A stretch of DNA of 64,000 bases from Epiperipatus broadwayi (taxonomy: Eukaryota > Onychophora > Udeonychophora > Euonychophora > Peripatidae). The stretch lies in contig JAQFVV010006273.1 in assembly GCA_028023455.1 (NCBI GenBank), forward strand, positions 250,001 to 314,000, in the 5' to 3' direction. The notes beneath the pieces were generated by a model. It searched no databases, was not told where the DNA came from, and worked only from the letters and a program-made list of their open reading frames with translations. Of the stretch, positions 1 through 11,867 are shown piece after piece. Within the stretch, counting starts at the first letter, position 1. Every line of letters starts with the position of its first letter. The translations under genes were made by a program, and so were the position numbers.

Positions 1-114
1 CTAGCAAAAAGAAGCTATTATGAAGTATTGTGATGGAATCAAGTAGAACATAAATTATCATTACAGTTTTCAATTTGCTGTTATGTTTTAAATCCTAGTT
101 GATGGTATATTGGA

Positions 115-818
115 CAGAGTGGCAAGATTGGTTATACAACTTAATACCAGATACCAAATGCAGATAATTAAGGTTTATGCTCCAACAAGTTCTCATAGTG
201 ATGAAGTAATAGAAAATTTTTATATGGATGTACAAAAGGCTTTTGATCAGAGTAAACAACATTTTAAAATTGTTATGGGAGACTTTAATGCTAGAATTGG
301 TAAACAAAGGAAAGATTAAAGTGCTTTAGGTAATTTTGGTTATGGTAATAGAAATGAGAGAGGACATAGACTTGTGGAGTTTGCAGAAAAAGAAAAACTT
401 TATATTATGAATTCTTTTTTTGAGAAAAATGTTAAAAGGAAATGGACATGGAAGCATCCAAATGAAGGTACAACAGAATTGGATTATATTTTGACTAACA
501 GAAAATACATATTTCAAGATTGTAATGTTCTTAATAAATTTAACATAGAAAGTGATCATCAATTAGTAAGGTGTGAGATATGTGTTAATGTAAAACTAGA
601 AAGACAAAAATTATTAAGAAAAACAATACTTACAGTTGATATTCCTAATCTTCAGAAACATTCTAATGAATGTAAATTATAACTTACAAATCGGTTTCAA
701 GTATTAGTAGATTTTGAACATGATTCAGATTTAAATGAAATTAATAAGAAAATAACTGATACACTTTTAAAAACTGCAACAAAGATAGCTGGTAGAAAAA
801 AAACAGCAATTGACCAAT
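115..818 (+). pseudogene. RTE endonuclease domain, 3' part, broken
   Basis: This is the apurinic-like (exonuclease-endonuclease-phosphatase) domain that nicks target DNA during LINE insertion. One reading frame runs through the region. It shows QIIKVYAPTSSHSDE, then the metal-site motif GDFNARIG (about 277-300), then WTWKHPN and LDYIL, then ESDHQLVR near 550-570, in the order expected for the family. In-frame TAA codons at 317-319 and 680-682 break it, and the sequence on either side of each stop still reads as family-like protein, so both are point nonsense changes. The amino-terminal catalytic part is absent because of 5' truncation. The same domain is more complete at its start in copy 2. 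Confidence 0.85.
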
Positions 819-819
819 A

Positions 820-2470
820 AAATTTCTACTGAGACTAGAGAATTTATGAAGAAAAGAAGAAATATGAAGATATATAAAAATGATGCATTAAAAAGAATTG
901 AATATCTCGAATTTTGTTAAATGGTACAGAAAAGAATTTAAAATGATATAAGAAAGTATAACTATGAACTAGCAAGGAAAGCTGTAGAAGAAAATAAAAG
1001 TCCCAAGAATGTAAAACAACATTTTGGTATTGGTAGGAAATTTATATCTGCAATAAGAAGAAAAGATGAAATTATTACTAAAAAGAGAGATGACATCATG
1101 AAATTGGTAGAAGATTTTTATCAAGAATTATATAATAATAAAGAACAAGTACCTCCTATATCTATTACATCTTCTGAATTGCCCAGAATTTTAAATGAAG
1201 AAGTGAGACATGCAATTGAATGTATGAAGAAGGAAAGGCTCCAGATAATGATGGAATTATAATTGATATATTAAAAGAAGCAGGTGAAAAAATAGAATTT
1301 TTTTTAGCAAAGTTATATACCAAATGTCTAAATGATAAAGATGTATTGGATGATTGGAAGAATGCAGTAATAATATTAATATTTAAAAAAGGTGATAAAA
1401 AAGATATTAGAAATTACAGACCTGTCAGCCTTTTATCAGTTTTATATAAAAATTTTACCAAGAGAATTACAACTCGTCTACAGAGAACATTGGATTTCCA
1501 CCAACCAAAAGAACAAGCTGGATTTAAAAGTGGTTTTAGTACAGTAGATCATATCCAGGTATTGAGAGAAGTTATAGAAAGGACAAATGAATATGAGTTG
1601 CCATTATGTTTTGGATTTGTAGATTATGAAAAGGCATTTGATTTTATAAACATTTCTTCAGTGATTAAAGCATTGGATCATCAAGGTATAGATCCAGGAT
1701 ATTGTCATATTTTAAAGAATATTTATAAAAATGCAACAGCAACAATTAGATTACATAATGATACTGGGAAAGTCAACATTGAGAAAGGTATAAGACAAGG
1801 TGACTCCATATCTCCAAAACTTTTTACAGCAGTGCTGCAAGAAGTATTTTGTGGATTAAAATGGGAAACTAAAGGAGTGAAAGTAAATGGAGATTATTTA
1901 AGTCATTTAGATTTCACAGATGATGTAGTTGTTTTTGCAAATAATGCTTCAGAGTTTCAGGAAATGTTGCAGGAGTTATCAGATGAAAGTAGGAAAGTAG
2001 GACTAAAGATAAATGTTAAAAAGACTAAAGTAATGTTTAATCGATTTGCTCAAAATATGAAAATAGAGATTGATTATGATGAATTAGAAGAAGTTAATAG
2101 TTACAAATACCTTGGTCAGATTATTAATACAGATGGAAACATAATGGAGGAAATTAATCATAGAATTAAACTTGGTTGGAGTGCTTTTGGTAGAAATAAC
2201 TTGATACTAAAAGGAAATATGCCTATGTGTTTGAAAAGGAAGGTTTTTAACAAATGTGTTTTACCAGTTCTTACTTATGGATCTGAGACTTGGACACTTT
2301 ATAGAAGAGCAATACAGAGACTTCAGATCACTCAAAGAAGTATGGAGAGATGTATGTTGGGAGTAACAAGAAGAGATCGAAAATGCAATGTATGGGTAAG
2401 AGAACAAACAGGTGTTACTGATCTCATTGAAAAAATTAAAAGATTGGAGTTGGGCTGGACATATTGCTAG
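820..2470 (+). pseudogene. RTE reverse transcriptase
   Basis: The reverse transcriptase copies element RNA at the nicked target. An open frame runs 1220-2470 (416 codons). It shows NYRPVSLL (residues about 65-72), motif A FVDYEKAFD (about 133-141), motif B GIRQGDSISPKLF (about 190-202) and motif C LDFTDDVVVFA, where the usual FADD is FTDD but both catalytic aspartates remain. LKINVKKTKVMF, YLGQIINTDG and a YGSETWTLY-type thumb segment follow. The linker from the endonuclease (820-1220) reads in another frame, so a frameshift lies near 1215-1230. Motif order and the RQGDSISPKLF signature fit the RTE clade. Only the missing start and the frameshifts make it a pseudogene. Confidence 0.9.
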
Positions 2471-2675
2471 AAGAGATGATAATAGATGGACAACTGAAAT
2501 TTTAAACTGGATTCCAAGAGATTGTAAAAGACCCAGAAAGAGACCACATGTGAGATGGATGGATGAAATAAGAAAGTGTGCAGGGGTGATGTGGAGAAGA
2601 GAAGCTAAAGATCGAAGAAGATGGATTAAACTAGAAGAGACCTTCATCCTGCAGTGGATTGATAATGGTTGGTGA
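2412..2675 (+). pseudogene. RTE C-terminal tail after frameshift
   Basis: This continues the RT protein in a different frame. WSWAGHIARRDDNRWT and then RKRPHVRWMDEIRKCAG are hallmarks of the carboxy-terminal region of RTE-type LINE proteins, which usually follows the thumb directly. The preceding frame ends at 2470 and this one overlaps it from 2412, so one small indel near 2445-2455 separates them. It ends just before the GAT-rich 3' tail. No separate gene is implied. Confidence 0.8.
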
Positions 2676-2719
2676 TGATGATGATGATATGTAAATGTAG
2701 TCACTAATGGTATATTGGA

Positions 2720-3140
2720 TATAGAACCTAAAAATGTCTTAAAGCCTGCTCCTGTCTATCCTTGTCTCTAGCTAAACTACCAACAAGAATGTGTGAATAA
2801 ATCTTGTAAGGATAAAATTCATTAAAATTATTAATATAAAATAACTTCCAAAGAAAAACTAATAAAATAAGACTGTACAAATATGAAGGATTGACCTTAC
2901 AAAAAAAGATTGCCTACTTATATTTCTCAAAATTATACTAGTGAAATAATAGCTGAGATTTTAATGTAAATATATACTTCATATTAAATCTTTAATAATT
3001 AATTTTAACTAAAATATTTTCAATATATTAATTTGATAATAGATAATTTTTAACTCTTCACCATTATTTTCTTTTTTTTTAAGATTATATATTTGTAATA
3101 TTTATTTCTAATGTTAAGTTGTTTATTTTTTATAAACAAG
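2720..3140. other. A+T-rich filler, no feature seen
   Basis: This is the region between the RTE copy and the family A repeat. It contains short oligo-T and oligo-A runs but no open frame of note, no repeat that I matched elsewhere, and no RNA-gene signature. Confidence 0.5.
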
Positions 3141-3420
3141 GCAAAACTCTCCATACAGTAGCGCCACCCTATGCCAACCAGAGTAATCAATGGATGCCAG
3201 AAGGCTTGTGCATAAAATCCCTATCTAATGCCTACTTATCCAATATCCCAGACTAGTTTCTGGCTAGTGGCCTTCATCAGTGAGGAGCCTTGGATCTGAG
3301 AGCACTGCACATAGATCTTAGAATCTAATGCAATCCTCCAGCAACCACCTTTTATCTCTACTTAACAATAACTATATTAGATTCTATTCTTAACCTGATT
3401 GGGTATCATAAATTATAATT
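3141..3420 (+). repeat. SINE-like repeat family A, copy 1
   Basis: This copy begins with the family head GCAAAACTCTCCATACAGTA and continues through GAGTAATCAATGGATGCCAG and a core at about 3250-3290, to CCACCTTTTATCTCTACTTA. Other copies lie at 30551, 31031, 31408, 39691, 47308 and, more diverged, at about 54010 and 54360. It has no coding potential. The flanks give no clear target-site duplication here. Confidence 0.85.
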
Positions 3421-3810
3421 ATATATGTGATTATGAGTTATCTGATGTACAAAATAAAGTATCAATTGCTTCAAATTGTTTTACACTGAGAGTAACTTAG
3501 TACATTTAAACAAATATGTAAGAAATAATAAGGATAAATATATTAGGCTTTAAATTTGAAGGTATCATCAGAGAGAATAGAAGCACTTTTATCCTCAAAA
3601 GAAATAAAACTGATTTTTTGCTATCTTTTGATTAGTACAGAAGAATAAGTAAGAATAATTTTTGTTAGAGAGAGATAATCATTTTATTAGTATGGCTTAT
3701 TACAGATTATATTTTGAGAGATCAAAGTATAATCAAACTATGTCAATTAATATTTTTGAATGGTTGTAGAAATGACTCAATTTTTGATTAATGCCATGCT
3801 GGATAAATTG

Positions 3811-3830
3811 AATCATCATCATCATCATCA

Positions 3831-3882
<52 letters not shown>

Positions 3883-3900
3883 CATCATCATCATCATTAA
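3811..3900. repeat. (ATC)n(ATT)n(ATC)n compound microsatellite
   Basis: A block of ATC units passes into an uninterrupted run of ATT units and back to ATC/CAT units. A second array with ATT passing into ATC is at about 29107-29214. Such trinucleotide blocks could descend from the GAT-type tails of RTE LINEs, but no LINE 3' end is recognisable next to this one. Confidence 0.95.
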
Positions 3901-6250
3901 GCAGGATGATATCTGCATCACATATTGATGATGATTCTCTCCTAATATAAAGCATCTATGAATTGACTGCTATATGAGATAGTTGGTTAAAATAATGAAA
4001 CAGTCTTGAAAATATGGAGGAAAATAAAATGGATCAGAGACACTGGATTAAAGTTGAAGGGCAGATTTCCTTCAGTGGATTGATAATTGTTGAATATCAT
4101 GTTACCAGTTTCAATTTTTTTAAGAAAATAAAATTTAATGAATATAAAATAAAAACCGCAATTATGTAAGAAATGAAAAGAAAAATGTTCTGCTATTAAA
4201 AACGATTCAGGCATGAGAATTTTTTTTTGTAATATATGACCAACAAAAATCCGTTAGAACAAACGTAAAATTAACCTCCAAAAATTATGAGAAGAGTGAA
4301 ACATATACACTAATTAAAAAGATTAAAAAAATTTAATTAGCTTATACACTAATTAAAAAGATTAAAAAAATTTAATTAGCTTTACAAATAATATTAAACT
4401 TCATTAGAATGATAATATGGAAGATAACTGATTTTTAGTATAATACATGTTACAGTTTATCACAAGTGTAAGATATTTGAAATGGGTTCCCATCTTAAAA
4501 AATATTCACGATTAAAAAAATTAATAGATATTTCTAAAAAATTAGTACAATATTGAAAATTTATACAAGTTTTAAAGCAAAAAAAAATAATTTCAGAACA
4601 TTCTTTAATAAAAAGTAATTTGATCGCTATAAATAACACCTGATTGGCTAATAAGCACGAGAGGTTTGCAGTCTCTCAGTTTAATTTCAACAATTTATTA
4701 CAAATTGCGGAAAGAGATGAATATATGATTATCAAAACAGATGTGATCAAAAACTAATTTTATAAATAATAGAATGTGTTTAAAGAACTAAAAATTAAAT
4801 GAGACTGAGTTTAAAATAAGTATGTAATAGTAGCAGGAAATAGTTAGATTCTTATTCAGGTAAAGAACAACAAAATTGTAGGACATTATTAATTAAGGTA
4901 AAAGATTTCTAAGTTCATGTAAATAAAATAAAATAACAATAATAAGTTTATGGTTTAAAAATGACATGAGAATGTTGAAGTTTTATAGTCAGAACTTTTA
5001 AATGCCCAGATAATGCTGGCAAGAATTTTTAAATTATAAACATCCGGTTTAAGCTTAATATTAACAGAAATCTACACAGTCTATGCATGCACTTTTCATC
5101 TTTATTTCTAGTTTCAGAAAAGTAAAGTTTTATTTTTCTACGATAAAAAAAAAAAATATGATAATTTTTGTGATCAACAAATTTAATTTTTTGTTGTTTT
5201 TTTTAGTTTTTTTAATGTTAAGGGAGTAATATTCATCATGAAAATTACATCAGAAAAAATACAACTTTAGACCAATAAACTTTTGGAATGAATATTATTG
5301 GAAGACGATGGCAAGTATTTATTTTTATATATTTTTTAATTATTTTATATATTTTTTAATTATTATTTGAATTTATATTTGATAAAAAATATACAGAAAA
5401 ATTATTATTGAAACTAACATACACTGATCAAAAAAATAGCTCATGATTGTGTAAATTTATATCATGAATTATCTGCATTTTTTGGTATGATGTGGGCTAG
5501 GGTCCAATATTTAAATTAGGTGATATGAGACAAAGATAAAAAATATTTTGCAAATATTATGACCTCATTTAGATTTTTCTATAATGTCTTGCCTGCATTT
5601 TAATAATAATAAAAATATGCAAATGCTAAAAGTAAAGATTTTGACAGTACATAAACTTAGCCTGATTATATGCTACTATAATGTAAATTTCCAAACTGCA
5701 TATCAAATGCAATGAGAGGTGGCAGTTGATGAAGCTATTACTAAATTTATGGTCATAATAGCATGAAGCAATATGAGCCTCAACACAATACTACATCGCA
5801 CTGACTCTAAACTACAAACTTATGTAACCCAAGCTTAACTCTATAATGAATTTAGTATTTCATTCACTTTTTATTTTATTTTATTATTTGATTTTGTATA
5901 TAGTGACTATTTTAGTAGTAATTTTTAATAAATTACAAACATTATTGAAGTTCTTTATTATAATATTCAAGTTATACTAATTATTGATCAATATTAACTA
6001 CTTGTTATAAGGGATGTTATTAGGGATGACATATTTATTGCAATCCCCTATATAAAATAACATTTTGAAGGGTTAGTAGAAAAAATGAAAGATACTAATG
6101 TCTTTATTCTACGAAGTTTTTAAGTGATGGATTACTTTAGGTAAGGGTTATTATATACCAATTTTTTAGAAATTTTATGATAAATCCAGTTAATCTACTA
6201 ATAAAAATATAATTTTAAGTTGTATGCTTGATAATTTTGAATTTATGAAA
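3901..6250. other. A+T-rich stretch without recognisable genes
   Basis: I see no supportable gene. It holds a tandem duplication of a 38-39-bp unit (4307-4380), a short doubled segment near 5326-5360 and oligo-A/T runs. Short open frames on either strand have the composition of random A+T-rich sequence. Confidence 0.5.
4307..4380. repeat. Two-copy tandem repeat, 38-39-bp unit
   Basis: The unit starting ACACTAATTAAAAAGATT occurs twice in a row with practically no differences, ending in TTTAATTAGCTT. This indicates a recent local duplication, probably by slippage. No function is apparent. Confidence 0.9.
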
Positions 6251-6254
6251 TAAT

Positions 6255-6527
6255 ATGAAAATAATTATTAGAAATATTAACTTTTATTCCTTTTTTATTA
6301 CTTTGAATATCAATGACTATATTTTTTTCAACTTAATTATATTCTCTGGTGTTTTATGTTTCAAACAATACATATTATTATATAACAAAAGAAACTGGAG
6401 AATTGAAGCTGTTCTTAAAGCTCTAAGAAAATACATAAAAAAAGCTATCCAAAACATTGAAAACAGGGCAACCAAAACTTCTTTGAATAAGGTAAGCCTT
6501 TTTATTTTATTTAATGAATGGATTTAA
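6255..6527 (+). other. Unassigned 90-codon open frame
   Basis: This open frame lies just upstream of the LINE ORF1 remnants. Its first half is hydrophobic and A+T-driven. The second half (KRNWRIEAVLKALRKYIKKA) is basic and could be helical. I do not recognise it. It may be LINE 5' sequence or chance. Confidence 0.15.
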
Positions 6528-6599
6528 GGAGAAGATCCATAATACCTAAAATTATTTTAAAAAAATGTTACTACTAAAAATTTGTCCATGTTTGAGCAT

Positions 6600-8375
6600 A
6601 GAGTCTCAACAGAACATATGCCAATAAGCAAACATGATTTCATACAACCTGATGTTCAAACCAAAAAACAAACAAAAAATAAGTAATATATCATTGGATT
6701 CATCTAAATATATCAAAAAAATAACTACCTTTGGTAGCAAAGAAAAATCTTTTGCATATGATAGTACTGTATTAGACTCAGATGATGAAACTCATGAGAC
6801 CGATATAGAACTGCAGCAAGATCTAAAACATAATCAAAATTAATCAAACCTTAAACCACCTCAAAATATCTTAAATAATACAGAATCAGATAAAATCTTT
6901 TTATAAAAAAAACTGAAGACAGAAAAATCGGATCCCCAATATAACGCACAACATCTGAGCAATTACATTCTCTCAGAACAAGCTTAAAATCGAAGTTTGG
7001 AAGATGAAAGTATAGATCATAAACCAAAAATACATAAAACAATTAGTCAAAACACATCAATCCATGATAATTACTCCAAAAATAATATTAAAAACAAAAA
7101 AAAAAAATAAGTGAAAAGCCTACCTATGACTCTGATGATCTAACAGCCCTTTTGGGCACTGATGGCTCACAGATTACTCTCAACCAAGTTTATAAGCCAA
7201 AATCCACAAATAGATCCTATACATGTGCAAAATAAACAGTACGCTATAAATGAAATTGAAGAATCATACTTGCAGAGCTTCAGTCAAAACTATGAAGACA
7301 TACATGATAATGAAAGTCAAATTTGAACTAGCCTCAAAAGTGTATTAGACAGAAATAATAAACCTAAAAAGACAGACAAACAATTCAACAATATATTATT
7401 TAAATAAGCAGTCATCTCTAAATAAATGAATAGATATTAAGAAAAATAAAACCCATGATAAATTAAACTCTACCGATAGCCATAACAAGGCAGGTTTTAT
7501 TAGCAGCAATGACCTGTCATCAACTGAAGACCTATTAAAAGATAAAATATGAATTAAATGGAGTGTACACTAAAAAACTACATAATAAAGTGCCCAAGGA
7601 TAAATAAAAAAACAGAAAGTACTTACAGCCATACAACATTTGGAAGGGATAACACAGTGTTTTTGCAGCTTGATGATTCAAAAGTGATAGATGAAAGCTC
7701 CGAACCAGACTCTGAATTCGATATAAATCCTCTGGCCCTACAAATAGCATCAAAACAAAATATAAACATCCCTAAACCTTCTCACAGTGAAAACTGTTAT
7801 CATAAACCAAAAATTAATAGTGAAAAGCTTTCCATTCCATCGGTACCAAATTACAGCAACTTATCATCGGAAAACTTCAGCTGCTCGCTAGGGTCACTGG
7901 ACAGAAGCCCTGCAAAAATAGCTAATATTAATGTAGAAAATAGCAATTTAGACTCCATAACAGATTTAGAAGCCAACATCCCTCTAATAAAGGAAAAAAA
8001 ATAGACCAACTCATCCACAACAAATAATTAAAACACTTAATAGGTAGACATACACTAACAAGGCAAAAAATGATATAAAACTGAAAGCAAACTCAGATGA
8101 AAAAACCTCAGAGTCTGATTCAGAGTTAACTTCAAAACTGTTTACAGATACAGAAAACCCAAATACTAACACAACAAATATTATGATTATGATCTAATTG
8201 AACAGTCCACAGATCGATCATTCAAATATACACACTAATTCCAGCCACTCTATTAACAAGTTTAACACACAGAACTTCAGCAATGAGCAATATAGGGGTC
8301 TCACATATAAGTTTAATCAAACCATTCCCAATAATCTGTTAAATTCACTCGGAATTATTGCAGTGACAAAAGCCT
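6600..8375 (+). pseudogene. LINE ORF1, acidic serine-rich N-terminal region, broken
   Basis: Several open pieces (6634-6843, about 7096-7220, 7558-8004, about 8095-8180 and 8198-8389) lie in different frames but share a style. They are polar, rich in Asn, Ser and Lys, and contain recurring acidic modules such as LDSDDETHETD, YDSDDLTALLGTDGS, DESSEPDSEFD and ESDSELTSKLFTDTE. They read as one ancestral protein cut by indels and stops. The modular acidic pattern suggests internal repeats in the amino-terminal half of ORF1. I cannot assign a fold. The function is inferred from position, as LINE ORF1 proteins normally bind element RNA. Confidence 0.55.
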
Positions 8376-8379
8376 CATA

Positions 8380-9021
8380 TTGGAAGTGACTGACTCCAAC
8401 TGCTCTTATAAATTTCCCATTAATGCCTTTTGTAACATGGTCAATCAAGTAAGCATTGGCAAAGGCATTTATAGAATATCAACTCATCCCAATAACAGGT
8501 ACATTGCAATAGAATTCTTTAATTGGACCAACAGAAATAATTTCAAAAATACATATAAAGTAATAGACAATCATTTTATATGCTATGCTGACCTGAATCA
8601 TGCTACTGCTCTGTCTGGAAAAATCAAAAACTGTATAATGGGTTTTGAAGAGACTCATCTTCAAAAAAATTTATTAGCCTTTGGTAAAATCAATAAATTT
8701 AAATACCTGCCAGACTCCTTTGAATTAAATCTAAAGCAAGGTATTAACTCTAATGATATCCCTACAGTAGTCAAATACAAAGGCTCACCCATGATACTAT
8801 CATTCCTTGAAATAAGACCTCAGTGTTTCTACTGTGGCCAACATTACCATCTCATCAAGGATTGCATTGCAAGAATCTGCATGCTATGTGGTAACAAAAA
8901 GAACTGCTACCATAAATGCAGTCAAGAACACACCACTCAAATCATTGACCCTGCAAGCCAAAGTAACCAAACTCCCATGTACACATCTGCAATCCAACAA
9001 ATAAATGGAGGAAAATATTAG
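8380..9021 (+). pseudogene. LINE ORF1 C-terminal part with CCHC zinc knuckles
   Basis: This is a 213-codon open frame. Residues about 1-145 could be an RNA-binding domain (IYRISTHPNNRYIAIEFFNW and following), though I cannot name the fold. A canonical CCHC knuckle follows, with C149-X2-C152-X4-H157-X4-C162. A second, variant one has C167, C170, H178 and C180. Tandem zinc knuckles at this position are typical of ORF1 proteins of LINEs and of gag proteins, where they bind nucleic acid. The apparent start is only the first Met of an open stretch; the preceding pieces show that the true protein began upstream. Family-like sequence continues in other frames to about 9640. Confidence 0.75.
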
Positions 9022-9640
9022 TTTAGAGTGGCCCAGAAAACTACAAAGAAAATATTTTCAAAACAGCTTCAAACATCTCCCACCACAAAGTCACAAACTA
9101 ATAATGTACTACAATCTGAATGATAAATCTCAGCTAAACCAAAACAACAGAAGGCCCAAACAACATAGTCAAAAATATAAATCAACCAACAAACCTCAAT
9201 GAAGCACAAGCTGAAACAAACAACAGATCAGTGTCAAACCTACCCAAAAGAATGACATCAGATATAGAGTATATGATACCTCAACTTCAACCACAAAACC
9301 ATCATAATCCCACCCCAAGAAACCATCAATGATCAAAATAGCCAGAAAATCTAGACAAAGAAATACATACAGACTACAAATAATAATCCCCAATATAAGC
9401 AAGCCCCGGAAATAGAACAAGAAAATAAATCAACATATTCAGATGATGAGACAGACATGAATTATACAGCATCAGTAAACAAAAAGAGAAAATCAACTGG
9501 ACTAGGAAATGACAGTTCAGAAGATGATGACAACTCAAAATACTTGCCTATTAATTCACAAATCCCAGACTCATATGAGCAGACTAATCCACACAACAAA
9601 GTTAAAACTTTAAAAAAAAGTGGAAAAAATCAGCTTTAAA
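9022..9640 (+). pseudogene. LINE ORF1 C-terminal low-complexity tail, broken
   Basis: Open pieces at 9005-9202 and 9457-9639 are rich in Asn, Gln, Lys and Ser. The last one carries another acidic module, NDSSEDDDNSKYLP, followed by a basic end (KVKTLKKSGKNQ). The composition and strand match the upstream ORF1 remnants. The inference is that ORF1 had a long disordered tail after the zinc knuckles, now broken by indels. Confidence 0.45.
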
Positions 9641-9796
9641 TCATTCTTCAATTTAAGATAGTGCCAAAGAAACTGCAACTTCTGAATCCATAAACCTCTC
9701 TCACCTTTTTACCAAGACCATGACTCACAAGATCATCTTCCACATATAATAATAAAACTAACATTCCAATCAAAAATCAGCCTGTGGTATATAATA

Positions 9797-10431
9797 GTGG
9801 TGCTCTGTCAGGTCTTAACATTAGGAGACTCAATTCCTCTTATAAGAATTCATGCCATCAGGCACTGGTTTAACTTCATCTCTCCACATATTCTCTTCCT
9901 GGGTGAGACAAAGTTCCATTCCAACACCAGCCATAAAATTATGGAAGAGCTTGGTGAACTGAACTACACTCAACTGTCAACAAATTATGCAGCAGCTGGA
10001 GGAGTAGGCATTATTATCAGCAGCAAACAACCTCCCAATAAATTCAACATTATAAATGCTGACAATAACATCATAGCCATTAATATAACCTATGGAAACT
10101 CAACATTCAATGCAATGTATATTTATATTCCTAACAATACTCCTACATACATGAGAATAATCAATACAATCAACATGATTACTTCCAGCAATAATTGGCT
10201 GACTATATCATAGGTGACTTCAACACCACATATTCAGAATTCATTGCAAAATACATACATCTACTAAATAGAGAATTCATCAGTGGAGAAGGCTTGTTCC
10301 CTACCAGAGCTTTCTCCTTTTATACCAGGAGATATCAATCTCTAATTGACCTCCTATTCTATACATCTGAGATTCACTACTGCTTGGAAGCCACCTTACA
10401 AATGTGGCTTTCTCAGACCATTTTGCATTAA
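9797..10431 (+). pseudogene. LINE ORF2 endonuclease domain
   Basis: This is an apurinic-like endonuclease domain in two overlapping frames (9797-10213 and 10195-10431), so there is an indel at about 10200. Recognisable elements in order are HILFLGETKFHSN (the ETK catalytic glutamate), AAAGGVGIIISS, NAMYIYIPN, IIGDFNTTYSEF (GDFN metal motif), and SLIDLLFYTS. In the adjoining frame near 10405-10435, a VAFSDHFA-like segment supplies the terminal SDH motif. The order and spacing match LINE endonucleases. The amino-terminal Asn motif is unclear because the frame opens just upstream. Confidence 0.8.
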
Positions 10432-11340
10432 TGATATAGTTGGAGGTAGACAATGGGTTGAATATTAAACAAAAAAAATCCATAAGTATGATCACAAAGG
10501 CAACAATAACTGAAACAATACTCTCAGAGGCTTACATCCTTTTTTATAAAATTAACATCCTGTCACAGTCTTGGGAAATAGCTTGGTTCACTTTTATTGA
10601 AATTATGCAAACTCTAGTACAACAGTATGCACATAGGATTAAAGGACCTACCACCCACATGAAAGAGTTAGATGAATTAAATAGAAAACTCAATGAATAT
10701 TCTAATCATCCTAATAACATAGACATTATTCTCAACTTAAAATCCCAGTATAAATCCAAGCAGAAGGCCCTGCCAGAGTATATCTCTGTAAAAGGAGAAA
10801 TTTTTTTTCTCTCAGGACAACACTGCTGGACAAGTAGCTACCTTAGATGAGCACTGGAAGAAAAAAAGAAACAGAATACACCCTCCTTCATAAACCACAA
10901 TGGTGTTAAAACCATAGGTCATCAGATGCTAGAGCAACTTGGATCACATTTCAAGAGAATTCTTCAATCATGCCTCTCACCACAAGACTGTGTGATAAAA
11001 GTATATGACACCACAGGAGAGCATGGAATTACAGAGAAAAATTTAAAAGAAAAACTAACATTATTATAAGACCATGTGCCTCCTGAAATGCACTTGATTC
11101 CTAAATTTTTTCTTGCCCACCTCAGTAATTTCTCAGTCTCCATAATGATAGGCATGATCAATTACCTTGTGAGAGATAGAAAACAGATTAAAAACATCTA
11201 TTCAATTGTTCTAGTCCCCTTTATAAAAAAAACCAAGACCCAACACAAATTGCAAATATCAGACCAATATCTATGGCATTCCTTCTTATTAAAACAATAG
11301 AGAGTGTGATCAAAGATAAAATCCAGCCGATTATACAAAA
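10432..11340 (+). pseudogene. LINE ORF2 linker and RT fingers, broken
   Basis: Between the endonuclease and the RT palm, several frames (10440-10850, 11076-11300) carry family-like sequence: a helical linker (NRKLNEYSNHPNN), then PPEMHLIPKFFLAHLSNFS, VLVPFIKKTK and, after a frame change, ANIRPISMAFLLIKTIES. The RPIS segment is the conserved RT finger motif. The same series occurs on the minus strand at 41960-42280 (HPGIHEIPCFVYRHLSQLT, SLVPFVKKNK, NLRPISMSPLEIKILESV), which supports homology. Confidence 0.7.
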
Positions 11341-11357
11341 CCATTTATCATTGTCAC

Positions 11358-11860
11358 AAATGCAAAAAAGGGGTCACCTGTTCTGACAGCAATGGGTGAG
11401 ACTAAAATATTACTCAGCTATATAAGGTCCCATAAGCAGTCTAAAGCCATAGCTGTTCAACTAGACATCTCTGAAGTGTTTGACTCTGTAAATATACAAG
11501 AATTGCTAAGAATACTTATAAATATTGACATACCCTCTGAAACAGTACAAATTATGGAAAACCTACTTCTCAATAGAGAGATCCACATTTCACTAAATGG
11601 CACAATAACCAACAGTTTCACACCCACCTCATCAATCTCCCAAGGATCCCTTCTCAGTGCCCTTCTATTCAAAATTTATATTAATCACCTCATAAAAGAA
11701 ATAGAGAGATCACTTCCCAGTGTCTATGTCTCTAGATTGAATAATGCATACATGGATGATATACTTGTCACCTTCCCTCAAAAAATATCTTTTCCATATA
11801 TATAATATTCTTAATGCCTTCACTAATACTTCAGGATTCAAAATTAACACATCAACACAA
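11358..11860 (+). pseudogene. LINE RT palm, first of two tandem copies
   Basis: This is the RT core. Motif A is AVQLDISEVFDSVN (about 11450-11490), motif B is TSSISQGSLLSALLFKIYINHL (about 11625-11690) and motif C is AYMDDIL (about 11745-11768) with both catalytic aspartates kept. The frame is open 11392-11805. The same stretch, starting AGGGGTCAYCTG, is repeated immediately downstream (from about 11870) with many substitutions. The duplication is not part of any normal RT and must postdate or accompany the death of this copy. Confidence 0.85.
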
Positions 11861-11867
11861 TAAGCAA

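Larger units (their letters stand above)
115..2706 (+). mobile_element. 5'-truncated RTE-type LINE (copy 1)
   Basis: This is a non-LTR retrotransposon copy encoding an endonuclease followed by a reverse transcriptase. The direct repeat ATGGTATATTGGA at 102-114 and 2707-2719 brackets it as a 13-bp target-site duplication, which fixes both ends. The first bases of the copy match the middle of the endonuclease gene of copy 2 (14185-15897), so the 5' part was never copied. This is the usual result of incomplete target-primed reverse transcription. The 3' end has a short GAT-rich tail near 2672-2690, as is common for RTE elements. Coding capacity is broken by at least two stops and two frame changes, but the RT region is long and open. 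The copy is probably dead. Confidence 0.9.

Noticed and set aside
2261-2704. 147-codon minus-strand frame
   Set aside because: It is the antisense shadow of the RTE reverse transcriptase and its GAT-rich tail.
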